Assembly: GCA_023391275.1 (NCBI GenBank)
Contig: JAEWBE010000030.1
Span: 1-64,000 of the forward strand
Direction of reading: 5' to 3'
DNA: 64,000 bases
Source of the DNA: Bacillota bacterium
GTDB lineage: Bacteria; Bacillota; Clostridia; Oscillospirales; Acutalibacteraceae
The position numbers and the translations under genes were made by a program. Positions 1 to 9,365 of the stretch are shown here, one piece after another; position 1 is the stretch's first letter; each line of letters begins with the position of its first letter. The notes below the pieces were generated by a model. The model worked only from the letters and a program-made list of their open reading frames with translations, made no database searches and had not been told where the DNA came from.

Positions 1-503
1 CAGCTGCGCAGCACAATCAGAAAATGGTCTTTTCCGTTTTCCCGCAGCCAGCCGGAAAACCCGGCATTCACTTCCCGGTTCCTGAAATAAGCGCTGAATG
101 CCTGTTCCAAAACATGGTGGCGCATCATGTCCAGCTTTTGTTTAACGGCAAGCAACGTTTCCGCTACCACAGTATCCTTTAATGGCTTTAATAAGTAATC
201 CTCACTTCCGAGCCGCATGCACTCCCGCACATATTGAAAATCCTGATACCCGCTCAGCACAATGGACAGAACCTCCGGATACTTTTCCTTTAAATTTCTG
301 ATCAGTTCAACTCCGTCCATAACCGGCATCTTTACATCCGTAAGCACCAGGTCCACATGATTATTCTGAAGGTATTCTAAAGCATCCTCTCCATTTTCAA
401 CCGCGGCGGCAATAATAAAATCCTTCGTGTTTCTTTCGATAATTCTTTGATTGTACCGAAGGATCATCGGCTCATCCTCCGCCAGCATGATTTTATACTC
501 CAT
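1..503 (-). CDS. Response regulator, receiver domain (YesN-type), truncated by the window edge
   Basis: Only the N-terminal 167 codons are present; the gene continues past base 1. The visible part is a CheY-like receiver: an acidic pair (AEDEP) near residue 8, the phospho-acceptor Asp in VLTDVKMPVMDG near residue 55, and a C-terminal LKP lysine motif near residue 105. The ATG at 503 overlaps the 3' end of the kinase gene by 11 bases, so the two are translationally coupled. The family (YesN-like, with a C-terminal AraC-type DNA-binding domain) is inferred from the partner kinase type; the output domain lies outside the window. It presumably receives phosphate from that kinase and regulates a nearby carbohydrate gene set. 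Confidence 0.9.
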   Translation of the reverse strand, partial: MEYKIMLAEDEPMILRYNQRIIERNTKDFIIAAAVENGEDALEYLQNNHVDLVLTDVKMPVMDGVELIRNLKEKYPEVLSIVLSGYQDFQYVRECMRLGSEDYLLKPLKDTVVAETLLAVKQKLDMMRHHVLEQAFSAYFRNREVNAGFSGWLRENGKDHFLIVLRS

Positions 504-2286
504 AATCTCTCTCCTGCAAAATACTCATAAAAACAATTTTGGCTCCGCCCTCTTGCGTGTTCCCCACCTCAAAATAGATTTGTTTATTATAAAAAAGTTC
601 CAGACGCGCAAAAGTATTAATAATCCCCATATTGCCGATTCCGCCTTTTAGATCATTGTTTACCAGATCAAAGTCATCCTTATAATTTTTGATTTTCTCC
701 CTGAGATCCTTTAAAACCTCATCGTCAAACCCGACGCCATTGTCTTCCACGGCGATTTGCCAGCCGTCATTTTCACAATTCCGGGCGTAAACGTTAATAT
801 GAATTTCCCTTTTATCTTTGGAAAACCCATGATAAAGCGAATTTTCAACGATGGGCTGTATGATCAGTCTGGGGATTTTAACTGTTTTTACTTCCTCATC
901 CACCTTAATGTCATAGGTTAATTTATCCCCGTACCGCTCCTTCATCAGGCTCAAATAATTATAAACATGCTCCATTTCATCTTCAATCGTAACCGGCTGG
1001 CTTTCATCCGCCGTCGAATACCGCATCATATCCGATATCTTCTGGCAAACATCCACCACATCATCCGGCCGGTTCTCCAAAGCCATTTCCATAACCACAT
1101 TAAGCATGTTGTGGATGAAATGCGGATTAATCTGTGCCTGCAGCGCATTAAAATGAGACCGAAGTTGCATGGAGCGCCCCGCAACCTCTTTTTCCAAAGA
1201 ATCGTTCAAACGATCCTTCATAATGTTGAAAGAACGGTTCAAGGATACTATTTCATCCCCGGTGCCATCCACAACAAGGTCTTTTTTATTAATAATACTT
1301 TGCATATTGATGGTTTCCATCGCTATCTTCAATTGTCTTAACGGCTTCGTCAGCTTCATGGCCATGTAATAGGACAGCAAAGTCATGACTATGATGAATA
1401 CTAAAATAACCACGATCAAAATATTCCTTGCAACCGTAAAAGAATACAAAAAAGTATCCTTACTCTGAATTGTCAGAACCGTCCAGCCTGTGAAAGCAGA
1501 TCTTTTTATGCCGATCATTTCCTGTGAGGAAGAAATCTGATCTTTATCGCTCTCCGCCAGACTTTTATAAGAATCCAATATTTTTGGGCTCCATGTCTTA
1601 CTGCTGAAAATTACATTTCCGTCACGATCAACGACCAGTGTTTCGTATTGATTGTTAAAACAGACCTTTTGCAGGTAATCCGTTTTTTCCTGAACCTCCA
1701 CAAATCCGATTTCCTTTCCCGGATCCCGGATCACACGGGCAACGGAAAAGACATCCTGAGCCATATTCATGCTCCACGTATCCTTATGTACGGGAAGGAC
1801 AACCATTTTTCCTCCCCGCTCCCTTGCCTTTTTCAGCCAGGTCAGCTGTTTTATTCTATCCGCCAAAACTTCCGTATTCAGTATTCTGTCATCATTTTCC
1901 GTAAAAAGATTTCCGCGCACATTAAACACGGAAAAACGAAAATAGTTATTGCTGACATAGTTGTTGTATACAGTTTGGCGTATGAACATGATACTGCCGT
2001 TAATTTGCTCATCATTCTCCGTATATTGATCATTCAGGTAAGTCAGGTTTTTTAGGTTTCGGATCATTTCCTGATTGGAGACAAAGCTTACCGCCTGAAC
2101 ATCCATCAAATCCAGCTTGTTGTCCAGTTGCATGGAAATCTCCTTGGAAGCATTGTTAAGCATACCCTGAGCATTTTGCAAATAATGGCTGTATGCATAA
2201 TAATAAATGAAGGCCACACTGATCAGCAATGTTACCAAACCAAAAACAGAACACAATAACGCAATTTTGTAGTGAAATCTTTTCAT
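493..2286 (-). CDS. YesM-type sensor histidine kinase
   Basis: A membrane sensor kinase of about 597 residues. It has a transmembrane segment near residues 7-29, a long extracellular dCache-like region, a second transmembrane segment (near 285-310), HAMP, then a His_kinase domain with QINPHFIHN as the phospho-accepting His motif and a HATPase_c domain (IIQPIVENSLYHGF, DNGVGF, GGIGNMGI). This is the usual YesM/LytS arrangement in Firmicutes that senses extracellular sugars or their binding proteins. I chose the ATG at 2286 because GGGAGAAGG lies just upstream; an ATG 63 bases further upstream has no such site. It overlaps the response regulator downstream and follows the aldo-keto reductase on the same strand after a gap of 124 bases. 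The ligand cannot be told from sequence. Confidence 0.92.
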   Translation of the reverse strand: MKRFHYKIALLCSVFGLVTLLISVAFIYYYAYSHYLQNAQGMLNNASKEISMQLDNKLDLMDVQAVSFVSNQEMIRNLKNLTYLNDQYTENDEQINGSIMFIRQTVYNNYVSNNYFRFSVFNVRGNLFTENDDRILNTEVLADRIKQLTWLKKARERGGKMVVLPVHKDTWSMNMAQDVFSVARVIRDPGKEIGFVEVQEKTDYLQKVCFNNQYETLVVDRDGNVIFSSKTWSPKILDSYKSLAESDKDQISSSQEMIGIKRSAFTGWTVLTIQSKDTFLYSFTVARNILIVVILVFIIVMTLLSYYMAMKLTKPLRQLKIAMETINMQSIINKKDLVVDGTGDEIVSLNRSFNIMKDRLNDSLEKEVAGRSMQLRSHFNALQAQINPHFIHNMLNVVMEMALENRPDDVVDVCQKISDMMRYSTADESQPVTIEDEMEHVYNYLSLMKERYGDKLTYDIKVDEEVKTVKIPRLIIQPIVENSLYHGFSKDKREIHINVYARNCENDGWQIAVEDNGVGFDDEVLKDLREKIKNYKDDFDLVNNDLKGGIGNMGIINTFARLELFYNKQIYFEVGNTQEGGAKIVFMSILQERDYGV

Positions 2287-2410
2287 GAGCCTTCTCCCAT
2301 ATTTGCAGCCTGCAATCCACTCAGTTTCAGCCAGACGCTTCGGAAGCATCCACTGCCGACACAGTCAGCCCAGCCCGCGTTTCCACACTCTCCTGCAACG
2401 TTTCCCAATT

Positions 2411-3379
2411 TTACTGAACTAATTGTGCAACGGTATCCGCGCTTAAATCAAGATCTGCAGCGGTCAGGGAATCCCGCAGATGTTCTACCGTGGACGGCCC
2501 AATGATTGCCGCCGCCGGTAACGAATTGCAAATTATGTATCCCAGCGCGGCCTGAGTCGGGCTTATCCCGCTCTGTTCGCAAACTGCTCTTACATTTTCA
2601 ATTCTTCGTTCTGTTACCTCGTTATAGTATTTATTTCTGGCTTTTTCATTGACACTGTCCCAGCCGCTTTTCATGACCCTGGATATGATTCCTTTGGCCT
2701 GAGAAGACCAGGCGATTACAGGTATGCCCGCTTTCAGATATTTCTTATACTCAGTCCCGGTCATATGCGCAAGATCCTCGGCTCCGTTATCAGCGGGATT
2801 GCTCTCCGCCAAACTCCATTGTATTTCGGAGATTGCAAACGGCGTCAGATTATTATGCCGTGCATACGCATTCGCTTCAAGAATACGTTCCATGCTCCAA
2901 TTGGAGGCACCGATTGCCTTCAGGCTTCCTGCTGCGACATACTTATGAAGCACTGGCATAATTTCACTCACCGGCACATTTACATTATCCCGGTGGAGAA
3001 AATATACATCAATAGCCTCAACCTGAAGGCTGTTAAGGCTTTTTTCAATATCGTCGGCGATACAGGACGCGGACACCCTTGAAATATGGGGCGTTTTTAA
3101 TCTATGGTGTGCTCCCTTCGTGATAATCTTCATCTGATTGCGATATTCCGATTTCTTTAACCATTTTCCGATCACCTGCTCGCTGACCGGCGTACCTGAA
3201 TCGTCCCAGTCACCATAAACGCTTGCCGTGTCAATGCAGGTTCCGCCCAGTTCGGCATAAGCATCCATGAGTGAATATGATGTTTTTTCATCGATTCCGG
3301 TCCCGAAGTGCGTACTGCCCAGAATTATCTTTGGCAAAGATATTTCCTCATTTTTAGATTTGACTAATAGCTTTCTCAA
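2411..3379 (-). CDS. Aldo/keto reductase
   Basis: A 322-residue (beta/alpha)8 NAD(P)H-dependent aldo-keto reductase. The N-terminal GSTHFGTG strand, the Asp/Tyr pair in CIDTASVYGD, the Lys in MKIITKG and the His in VYFLHRDN match the AKR catalytic tetrad Asp-Tyr-Lys-His. The C-terminal AIIGPSTVEHLRDSL segment matches the cofactor-phosphate loop. Translation starts at a TTG at 3379, with GGGGGAG about 7 bases upstream; the nearby ATG is out of frame and meets a stop after two codons. Similar proteins reduce sugar aldehydes, ketones or inositol derivatives, and the substrate here is unknown. Its position upstream of a YesM/YesN-type pair suggests sugar metabolism, but that is only context. Confidence 0.88.
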   Translation of the reverse strand: MRKLLVKSKNEEISLPKIILGSTHFGTGIDEKTSYSLMDAYAELGGTCIDTASVYGDWDDSGTPVSEQVIGKWLKKSEYRNQMKIITKGAHHRLKTPHISRVSASCIADDIEKSLNSLQVEAIDVYFLHRDNVNVPVSEIMPVLHKYVAAGSLKAIGASNWSMERILEANAYARHNNLTPFAISEIQWSLAESNPADNGAEDLAHMTGTEYKKYLKAGIPVIAWSSQAKGIISRVMKSGWDSVNEKARNKYYNEVTERRIENVRAVCEQSGISPTQAALGYIICNSLPAAAIIGPSTVEHLRDSLTAADLDLSADTVAQLVQ

Positions 3380-3722
3380 ACCATATCTCCCCCTTCACGG
3401 ATAAATACAAAAAATTTTTATACTTATATTAACACACAAGTTTTCAATTTGATAGTTTTTTCTTTAATTAAGGATAACTTTTGTTATTCTAACCAAACCT
3501 CTTCTTTGATTCTTACGCGTCCATAAGAATGTAAATTCACAAATTATCAGGGTTGCGTATCCCTACTCAATGCCAGTCTGAATTAATTATCGGATGCAGT
3601 TCCTGTATCTAGATAATTCAGATAGTACGAAACTCCTGAATTGGAACACATAGGATTTTTACTTTTTGCATTCTTATGAAAGAAGCGTCGATACATACAA
3701 GAATTAATTAGGCAAAATAAAG
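3380..3722. other. AT-rich intergenic region
   Basis: Between the aldo-keto reductase start and the hairpins that follow rfbB. The first 100 bases are AT-rich and must hold the reductase promoter, but I could not place a convincing -35/-10 pair. No gene is supported here. Confidence 0.5.
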
Positions 3723-3758
3723 CCGCACCAAACAGCCAGAAAAAGCTGTCTGATGCGG
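3723..3758 (-). terminator. Hairpin with symmetric internal loop (second terminator after rfbB)
   Basis: CCGCA (3723-3727) pairs with TGCGG (3754-3758) and ACAGC (3732-3736) with GCTGT (3745-3749), separated by a symmetric 4+4 internal loop. In the minus direction it is followed by CTTTATTTT. It lies just downstream of the first terminator of the polysaccharide operon and could act as a back-up. Confidence 0.5.
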
Positions 3759-3805
3759 TGTTTTGCGGTAAACCATTGGGGATGCGAACAGATACAATCT
3801 GCTGC

Positions 3806-3832
3806 CAAAATAAAAGGGGCATTGTTGCCCCT
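3806..3832 (-). terminator. Rho-independent terminator of the polysaccharide operon
   Basis: A perfect 7-bp stem (AGGGGCA 3815-3821 with TGCCCCT 3826-3832), a 4-base loop, and TTTTATTTT after the stem in the minus direction. It lies about 100 bases past the rfbB stop codon, so it ends the long minus-strand operon. Confidence 0.75.
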
Positions 3833-3934
3833 ATTCTATAGTTTCTAAATACGAAGCGTCTCTTCTCGATGAGCTTCATTTCGCCCTGTCAATCCTCTTA
3901 TCAACAAACTACAGAAATCTACCCTTTGATCCTC

Positions 3935-4978
3935 TTAATACATCTTACTATAATAATTTAAATATTCGCCGGATGTTACCTTTTCCAACCAATTCACATT
4001 GTCTAAATACCACTGAATGGTTTCACTGATTCCCTGCTCAAAAGTATAAGATGGGTGCCAGCCAAACTGTATCGCAATCTTTGTATTGTCAATGGCATAA
4101 CGTCTGTCGTGCCCCGGCCTATCCTTTACATAAGTGATCAACGATTCCGGTTTATGTAAATTTTCAAGAATTAATTTTACAATTTCAATATTTGCTTTTT
4201 CATTATTCCCGCCAATATTATAAATTTCTCCTTTAACACCCTGATGTAAAACTGTGTCAATCCCCCGGCAATGGTCTTTTACATGTAACCAATCCCGTAT
4301 TTGCATCCCATCCCCATAAATCGGCAAGCTTTTATTTAGCTTGCAATTATTAATCATGAGTGGAATAAGTTTTTCTGGGAACTGATAAGGCCCATAGTTA
4401 TTGGAACAACGCGTAATATTGACAGGCAATCCAAATGTTGCATGATATGATCGAACGATTAAATCAGCACTGGCTTTGGAGGCCGAATAGGGGCTATTGG
4501 GTGCGAGAGGCGTCGTTTCTCTAAACATGCCCTCTTTACCAAGTGCACCATACACTTCATCCGTCGAAACCTGAAGAAATTTCACTCCATTTTTATATGC
4601 GCAGCAATATTTGTCATCAGGCGACAGCTTCCAGCTTTTTTTCGCAGCATCTAAAAGAGTTTGTGTTCCGATTATATTGGTTGTAAGGAAAATTTTGGGG
4701 TCTTCAATACTTCGGTCAACATGCGATTCTGCCGCGAAATTGACAACGGTATCTATATTATATTCTTTAAAGATACCATCTACTAATTGAGTATCACAAA
4801 TATTTCCTTTTACAAAAGAATAGTTCGGAATTTTTTCGATCTCTTTTAAATTTTCTAAATTCCCAGCATAGGTCAGAGCATCCAGGTTAATGATATTGTA
4901 ATCATAAGAGGAGAGCATATATTTTATAAAGTTTGAGCCGATAAAACCCGCTCCGCCTGTCACTAAAATATTTTTCAT
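3935..4978 (-). CDS. rfbB: dTDP-glucose 4,6-dehydratase
   Basis: A short-chain dehydrogenase/epimerase-type enzyme of 347 residues that converts dTDP-glucose to dTDP-4-keto-6-deoxyglucose in the cytoplasm. It shows the NAD-binding [11 protein letters not shown] at residues 7-17, the STDEVYG segment that carries the dehydratase Asp/Glu, the catalytic YSASK (YxxxK), and the [14 protein letters not shown] substrate loop, all typical of RmlB/RfbB. Its ATG overlaps the rfbA stop as ATGA, so the two are coupled. No rfbC or rfbD lies in the window, so the product probably feeds the WecE aminotransferase rather than rhamnose synthesis. It is the last gene of the minus-strand operon. Confidence 0.95.
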   Translation of the reverse strand: MKNILVTGGAGFIGSNFIKYMLSSYDYNIINLDALTYAGNLENLKEIEKIPNYSFVKGNICDTQLVDGIFKEYNIDTVVNFAAESHVDRSIEDPKIFLTTNIIGTQTLLDAAKKSWKLSPDDKYCCAYKNGVKFLQVSTDEVYGALGKEGMFRETTPLAPNSPYSASKASADLIVRSYHATFGLPVNITRCSNNYGPYQFPEKLIPLMINNCKLNKSLPIYGDGMQIRDWLHVKDHCRGIDTVLHQGVKGEIYNIGGNNEKANIEIVKLILENLHKPESLITYVKDRPGHDRRYAIDNTKIAIQFGWHPSYTFEQGISETIQWYLDNVNWLEKVTSGEYLNYYSKMY

Positions 4979-5847
4979 TGCCTCTCCCCCGCTATCCGAA
5001 CCAAATATTTTCCATAATCTGTTTTGAGCATAGGCTGTGCCAATTCTATTAGCTTGTCCCTTGTTATGTATCCTTTTCGATATGCAATCTCTTCCAAGCA
5101 GGAGACATACAGTCCTTGTCGCTTCTGTACGATGGAGACAAAATCCGCTGCCTCCAAAAGGCCTTCATGCGTACCTGTGTCCAGCCAAGCCATACCACGG
5201 CCAAACAAGTTCACTTTCAACTCACCGCGTCTAAGATATTCGTTATTAACCGCTGTAATTTCAAGTTCTCCACGCGCGGATGGCTGAATATTCTTGGAAA
5301 TCTCCACCACTCGGTTATCATAAAAATAAAGTCCCGGCACCGCGTAATTTGATTTTGGGTGTTCCGGCTTTTCTTCCAAAGACAAGACATTCCAGTCACT
5401 ATCAAATTCTACAACACCAAAGTCCGCAGGGTTAGGCACATTATATCCAAAAATTTCTGCACCGCTTTCTAGATCTGCCGCACGTAAAAGGACATCGGAG
5501 AATCCTCGCCCATAAAAAATATTATCGCCCAGCACAAGAGCAACTTTCTCCTGACCAATAAATTTTTCACCGATAATAAAAGCTTCCGCCAAACCGTTTG
5601 GCTCTTTCTGCTCTGCATACGTTAAGTGAAGTCCGATATCGATCCCATCATTTAACAATTCCTGAAAAGCCGGTAAATCACGTGGAGTAGAGATAATCAA
5701 AATATCACGGATTCCCGCCAGCATAAGCGTTGAAAGCGGGTAATAAATCATTGGTTTATCATAAATGGGCAACATTTGCTTAGAGAGTGATCTCGTAATG
5801 GGATAAAGGCGCGTACCCGAGCCGCCAGCTAAAATTATACCTTTCAT
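4975..5847 (-). CDS. rfbA: Glucose-1-phosphate thymidylyltransferase
   Basis: A 290-residue nucleotidyltransferase that forms dTDP-glucose from dTTP and glucose-1-phosphate. The N-terminal [20 protein letters not shown] motif is the nucleotide-binding signature, and [18 protein letters not shown] and [14 protein letters not shown] are diagnostic of RmlA/RfbA. Length matches the family (about 290). It lies upstream of rfbB with a 4-base overlap and downstream of the two small flippase-like genes. It gives the first step of the dTDP-amino-sugar branch in this locus. Confidence 0.96.
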   Translation of the reverse strand: MKGIILAGGSGTRLYPITRSLSKQMLPIYDKPMIYYPLSTLMLAGIRDILIISTPRDLPAFQELLNDGIDIGLHLTYAEQKEPNGLAEAFIIGEKFIGQEKVALVLGDNIFYGRGFSDVLLRAADLESGAEIFGYNVPNPADFGVVEFDSDWNVLSLEEKPEHPKSNYAVPGLYFYDNRVVEISKNIQPSARGELEITAVNNEYLRRGELKVNLFGRGMAWLDTGTHEGLLEAADFVSIVQKRQGLYVSCLEEIAYRKGYITRDKLIELAQPMLKTDYGKYLVRIAGERQ

Positions 5848-5907
5848 TCAAGCGCCAACTTTCAGTTCGATTTTACGAAGCTTATTTTCCTATGTTAGGC
5901 CGTGCAT

Positions 5908-6252
5908 TTAAAGTGAAAAAACAACAATTCCTATAATAATAACTGTCATTCCCAAAAGTTTTCTCTTGCTAATTTTTTCTTTTAAAACAAGAACACCCAA
6001 TATCGTAACAAAAATATATCCTGATGATTCTAAAACAGGTCCCATTGAAAGAGGAACATATTTATAAGCCAACATAGTTATCAAGCTGGAGGTAAAAAAT
6101 ATTCCATAGGCCGTAATAACCAATGGATTCAGGTATTCTTTCAGTTTGCTGTCATGGCATCGCAAAGCACTCTTTTTCAACATAATTTGGGAAACGGATG
6201 AAATAAACACACTAAAAATAAAAATCCCCGAATATACCGACATTTCATTCAT
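5908..6252 (-). CDS. Small EamA/SMR-like membrane protein, ArnF/ArnE-like flippase subunit
   Basis: A 114-residue protein with four predicted transmembrane helices and the EamA/SMR fold features LEKI-type C-terminal glycine-rich helix (LGMTVIIIGIVVF) and a proline-containing central helix (YVPLSMGPVLES). Two such proteins in tandem, next to an ArnC/GtrB-like GT2, match the arrangement of ArnE/ArnF, which move undecaprenyl-phosphate-aminoarabinose across the membrane. It overlaps the preceding partner gene by 8 bases. The function as a heterodimeric lipid-linked-sugar flippase is inferred from size, pairing and context; a small drug exporter is less likely here. Confidence 0.72.
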   Translation of the reverse strand: MNEMSVYSGIFIFSVFISSVSQIMLKKSALRCHDSKLKEYLNPLVITAYGIFFTSSLITMLAYKYVPLSMGPVLESSGYIFVTILGVLVLKEKISKRKLLGMTVIIIGIVVFSL

Positions 6253-6598
6253 GATCGGTCACCACAAGATAAACCCCAAAAATAATAGCTATACCTCCTA
6301 TTATCATTTTCAGTGTTATTTGTTCCTGGAAAAGCAGCGTGCCCCATAGCATTCCAAAAACGACAGTAACTGACTTATTTGAAAATGCCGTAGTCAGTGG
6401 CATTTTCTTTAAAACCTGTTGCCACAAAACAGCATAGATAAATAAAATTAAAAGCACTAAGCCATAATAGCAAAAAAATTCAGCAGATAAGAATTGATTT
6501 TTGGATGCCAGCTTAGCAAAAATCCCATTCACGGAATAAAGCAATAAAGCTATGTATAAAAGCAGATAATCTTTAACTGTCGAACGTTTTACTTCCAT
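6245..6598 (-). CDS. Small EamA/SMR-like membrane protein, ArnE-like flippase subunit
   Basis: About 117 residues with four predicted helices and a C-terminal GGIAIIFGVYLVV helix as in EamA/SMR proteins. I favour the ATG at 6598 because GAGGAG lies 11 bases upstream; an in-frame ATG at 6616 would include that site in the coding sequence. The gene overlaps the end of the GT2 gene upstream by 26 bases and its partner downstream by 8, so all three are translationally coupled. Together with that partner it probably forms the flippase for the lipid-linked sugar made by the GT2 protein. A role as drug exporter cannot be excluded from sequence alone. Confidence 0.72.
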   Translation of the reverse strand: MEVKRSTVKDYLLLYIALLLYSVNGIFAKLASKNQFLSAEFFCYYGLVLLILFIYAVLWQQVLKKMPLTTAFSNKSVTVVFGMLWGTLLFQEQITLKMIIGGIAIIFGVYLVVTDHE

Positions 6599-7553
6599 CT
6601 TTATTTGACTCCTCATCTTTTTTTATGTTTACCGTTTCACGGATAACATATTGAGGGGAAGCATTGATACAAATATAAATTCTTCCGATATACTCGCCGA
6701 TCAATCCCAATATCAGCATAATCATTCCGCCGATAAACAGCAAAGCAGCCATGGTAGAACTCCAACCAGCCGGTGTAGCCGGATTAACCAATTTATGCAT
6801 AATAGTGTACACTCCAAAAATAAATCCTATTAAAGCACAAATCATGCCGGTCACCGTTGCAATACGCAATGGTTTTACCGAAAAAGCAGTGAAACCATTC
6901 ATCCATAGAGAAACCATTTTTTTAAAAGTATAGCCAGACGTTCCATTTATTCTTTCCCGATCGGGCATCGGAATATTTGCAATTTTGGTTGTGGTACGCA
7001 AAAGAAGACCATCAAGATATGGGTAAGGGTTATCGTATTTAATAATTTCTTGCAAAATATAATCATTCATTGCAAAAAAACTGCCGAACTGTAAATCTTT
7101 TGGTTTTTCGAGCAAAATTCTTGTCATAAAATCATTTAACTTACTACCAAAATTCTTAAATGCACTTTGACTTTTAGACCCATATTTTGCAATGGAAACG
7201 TCATAACCATTTTGCAGAGGGGCCAACAGATCCCACAGCCTGTCAACGGGGCACTGCCCATCATCATCCACACAGACTATAGTTTTGCCGGAAGCATAAT
7301 GATATCCGGCCATCAACGCTGCATGTTTCCCCATATTTTTCACTAAATCAATTACTTTAATCCGTATATTTCCCTGCGCTCTCTTCTTTAAAACAGAGAA
7401 GACTTGGTCCGGCGAGCCATCATTAACAGCGATAATTTCATATATATAATCTTTTTCTAATTCCATAATGCGGATTATTTCATCTAACACGAATCCAATG
7501 GAACGCTCACTACGATAACAGGGTATCACAAAACTGATAAGGTTTTCTATCAT
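6573..7553 (-). CDS. GT2 glycosyltransferase, GtrB/ArnC/DPM1-type (polyprenyl-phosphate glycosyltransferase)
   Basis: A 326-residue GT-A enzyme. The catalytic domain (about 1-230) starts ISFVIPCYRSE and holds VNDGSPD, the DxD-like CVDDDGQCP and NMGKHAALMAGY, as in GtrB, ArnC and dolichol-phosphate mannose synthases. Two C-terminal helices (about 235-300) anchor it in the membrane. The family transfers a nucleotide-activated sugar to polyprenyl phosphate. Next to two ArnE/F-like genes and a dTDP-4-amino-sugar pathway, the donor is probably dTDP-Fuc4N or an acylated form; this is inference. It overlaps the ATP-grasp gene by 4 bases (ATGA). Confidence 0.85.
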   Translation of the reverse strand: MIENLISFVIPCYRSERSIGFVLDEIIRIMELEKDYIYEIIAVNDGSPDQVFSVLKKRAQGNIRIKVIDLVKNMGKHAALMAGYHYASGKTIVCVDDDGQCPVDRLWDLLAPLQNGYDVSIAKYGSKSQSAFKNFGSKLNDFMTRILLEKPKDLQFGSFFAMNDYILQEIIKYDNPYPYLDGLLLRTTTKIANIPMPDRERINGTSGYTFKKMVSLWMNGFTAFSVKPLRIATVTGMICALIGFIFGVYTIMHKLVNPATPAGWSSTMAALLFIGGMIMLILGLIGEYIGRIYICINASPQYVIRETVNIKKDEESNKDGSKTFDS

Positions 7554-8707
7554 GCTTGTACACCCACTACTTTCAATATCTCTTGCTTCTCTTCTTCACT
7601 AGAAGTCGCTAAAATATAATAACCGTATCTTTTGGCACTGTCCAGCACTGTTCTTCCATCAAAGGATTCTATTGGACTGATCCGATAAAAAGCATTTGAA
7701 TGTGTTTGTTTTAAAATAGTAAAACATTCAAGGTCTTTCTCACTGAATACAAATCTTACTATTGCATACCTAGGTTCACAAATCTTCTGAAAGCACGGAG
7801 GAATTCCGCATGAGATATCAATGACCATATTCAAAAAATCATATCCGGTAGAAATTTGTACCAAATCTGATCCAATACAATCTCCTCCCATTCTCGCTCC
7901 AATCTCTATTATTTTTATATTTTCTGAAGCATCTACCTTTACTTCTGCATGGGAGGCTCCATATTGAATTTGCAAAGAATCTAGTGCATGCATAACCACA
8001 CGAATAATCTTATCGCGCCTATCTGGTGTAATAGGTGCTGGTTGCAAATGCCCTATCTCTATAAAATAAGGAACTCCTGTAGTAAACTTTTTCGTTAGCG
8101 CTAAAAAAGTGTGCTTTCCTCTCCATGAAACAAATTCAACGCTGTACTCTTCCCCTTCGGCAAATTCTTCAATCAAAACTTTTTTCTCAAAAGATTCCTT
8201 AACCGCCCGCTCCACCGCTGATTTTAATTCAACCCTATTTTCAACTTTTGTAATACCTCTACTTCCAGAGCGGTCAGTGGGTTTTACAATTACAGGAAAT
8301 GAAACATCAATTGCATTGATGTCCATTTCTTGCTCAAACAAAATACTTTTCGGAGATGGATCTCCATTCTGTTCAAAAGCATCCCTCATTGAATGTTTAT
8401 TGGTGCAAATCGTACTGCTTTCTTCGCTGTTGGACGTAAGTCCCAACCGACTGGCGATATAATTCACTGTGGGTACTGCCAGATCAGAAGCAATAGAACA
8501 AATGCCAACCGGGTGTATTTTTTTACAGACTTCCAAAATTGACTCTTTTTCAACAATACTAATGGGGTAAAAAAAGTCCGCGGTCTTCGCACCTATTGCT
8601 CCATTTTCCCATGCAAAAACATGAGTTTCATACCCCTTTGCTTTTGCTTTACGTATTAACTGATCTTGAAAATCATTTGCGCCTATTATAACAAGTCTTC
8701 GTTTCAT
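7550..8707 (-). CDS. ATP-grasp carboxylate-amine ligase
   Basis: A 385-residue ATP-grasp protein: an N-terminal Rossmann-like pre-ATP domain (RLVIIGANDFQ), the glycine-rich ATP loop VIVKPTDRSGSRG near residue 140, and the metal-binding Glu/Asn region EIGARMGGDCIGSDL near residue 270. Family members join a carboxylate to an amine through an acyl-phosphate. The flanking genes make a 4-amino sugar nucleotide, so attachment of an amino acid or other acid to the sugar amine is an attractive guess that the sequence cannot prove. The gene lies 7 bases after the NeuD-like gene and overlaps the GT2 gene as ATGA. Upstream steps could equally involve an amino acid or peptide outside the sugar pathway. 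Confidence 0.82.
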   Translation of the reverse strand: MKRRLVIIGANDFQDQLIRKAKAKGYETHVFAWENGAIGAKTADFFYPISIVEKESILEVCKKIHPVGICSIASDLAVPTVNYIASRLGLTSNSEESSTICTNKHSMRDAFEQNGDPSPKSILFEQEMDINAIDVSFPVIVKPTDRSGSRGITKVENRVELKSAVERAVKESFEKKVLIEEFAEGEEYSVEFVSWRGKHTFLALTKKFTTGVPYFIEIGHLQPAPITPDRRDKIIRVVMHALDSLQIQYGASHAEVKVDASENIKIIEIGARMGGDCIGSDLVQISTGYDFLNMVIDISCGIPPCFQKICEPRYAIVRFVFSEKDLECFTILKQTHSNAFYRISPIESFDGRTVLDSAKRYGYYILATSSEEEKQEILKVVGVQA

Positions 8708-8714
8708 CTTTTCC

Positions 8715-9365
8715 TCACATAAAATCTGTACTTCTGTGATTTTCTAACGTAATGCTTCTTGCGGGCACAATCACTTCATATGGTTTTGTATCACTTGACA
8801 CATAAGCACCTGCACCAACAAATGTAAATGAGGCTATTTTTCGATAAATCGTAGAATTATTTCCAATAAAACAGTTATCTCCAATCTCAGTCATTCCTAT
8901 AGTCGATGAACAACCAGCAAATTGATTATTACTGCCAATCTTATTATGATGGGCTATTGAAACATTTGGCCAGATCATATTATTATTTCCCATAGTTACA
9001 AAAGGTCCAATTGTCACATTATCCATAATAAAATTTGCATCCCCCATTACTTTAGCTGACACACTAGCTGTACTGTGAATAATGTTGGGAAGTTCATACC
9101 CTGCTTTTTTAACGGCCCAATATATTTTTTCACGGTCACAGAACATATGCGCCCCCACTACACCTATTACAACAGCAAATTGATCCGGGGAATATTTACT
9201 GATCAACTCATCGAAAGGAACTACTGGCAAACTATTATGACTTGTTTCGGTACAGTATTCTCTATCAGCCGTAAAAGCAACAACCTCTCGCTTACAATCT
9301 TTAGTCAAATAATATTCCATGATATCGGCGAAATCTCCAAATCCATAGATCACAAATTTTTTCAT
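8715..9365 (-). CDS. NeuD/PglD-like sugar O- or N-acyltransferase (left-handed beta helix)
   Basis: A 216-residue protein of the NeuD/PglD family. The N-terminal Rossmann-like half begins FVIYGFGDFADI and is followed by hexapeptide repeats (about residues 95-190: IMDNVTIGPFVTMG, IWPNVSIAHHNKIG, EIGDNCFIGNNSTI) that form a left-handed beta helix. PglD acetylates the 4-amino group of UDP-linked bacillosamine precursors with acetyl-CoA; the His in SIAHHNKIG matches the catalytic-base region. Here a dTDP-4-amino sugar is the obvious candidate acceptor. The start codon directly abuts the stop of the PLP gene upstream (TAG-ATG), implying coupled translation. Confidence 0.82.
   Translation of the reverse strand: MKKFVIYGFGDFADIMEYYLTKDCKREVVAFTADREYCTETSHNSLPVVPFDELISKYSPDQFAVVIGVVGAHMFCDREKIYWAVKKAGYELPNIIHSTASVSAKVMGDANFIMDNVTIGPFVTMGNNNMIWPNVSIAHHNKIGSNNQFAGCSSTIGMTEIGDNCFIGNNSTIYRKIASFTFVGAGAYVSSDTKPYEVIVPARSITLENHRSTDFM

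Noticed and set aside
3583..3879. 98-codon minus ORF after rfbB
   Set aside because: It spans two terminator hairpins, has no good ribosome-binding site and no recognisable family.
3935..5847. dTDP-rhamnose pathway
   Set aside because: RfbA and RfbB are present but RfbC and RfbD are not in the window, whereas WecE is; the 4-amino sugar route fits better.
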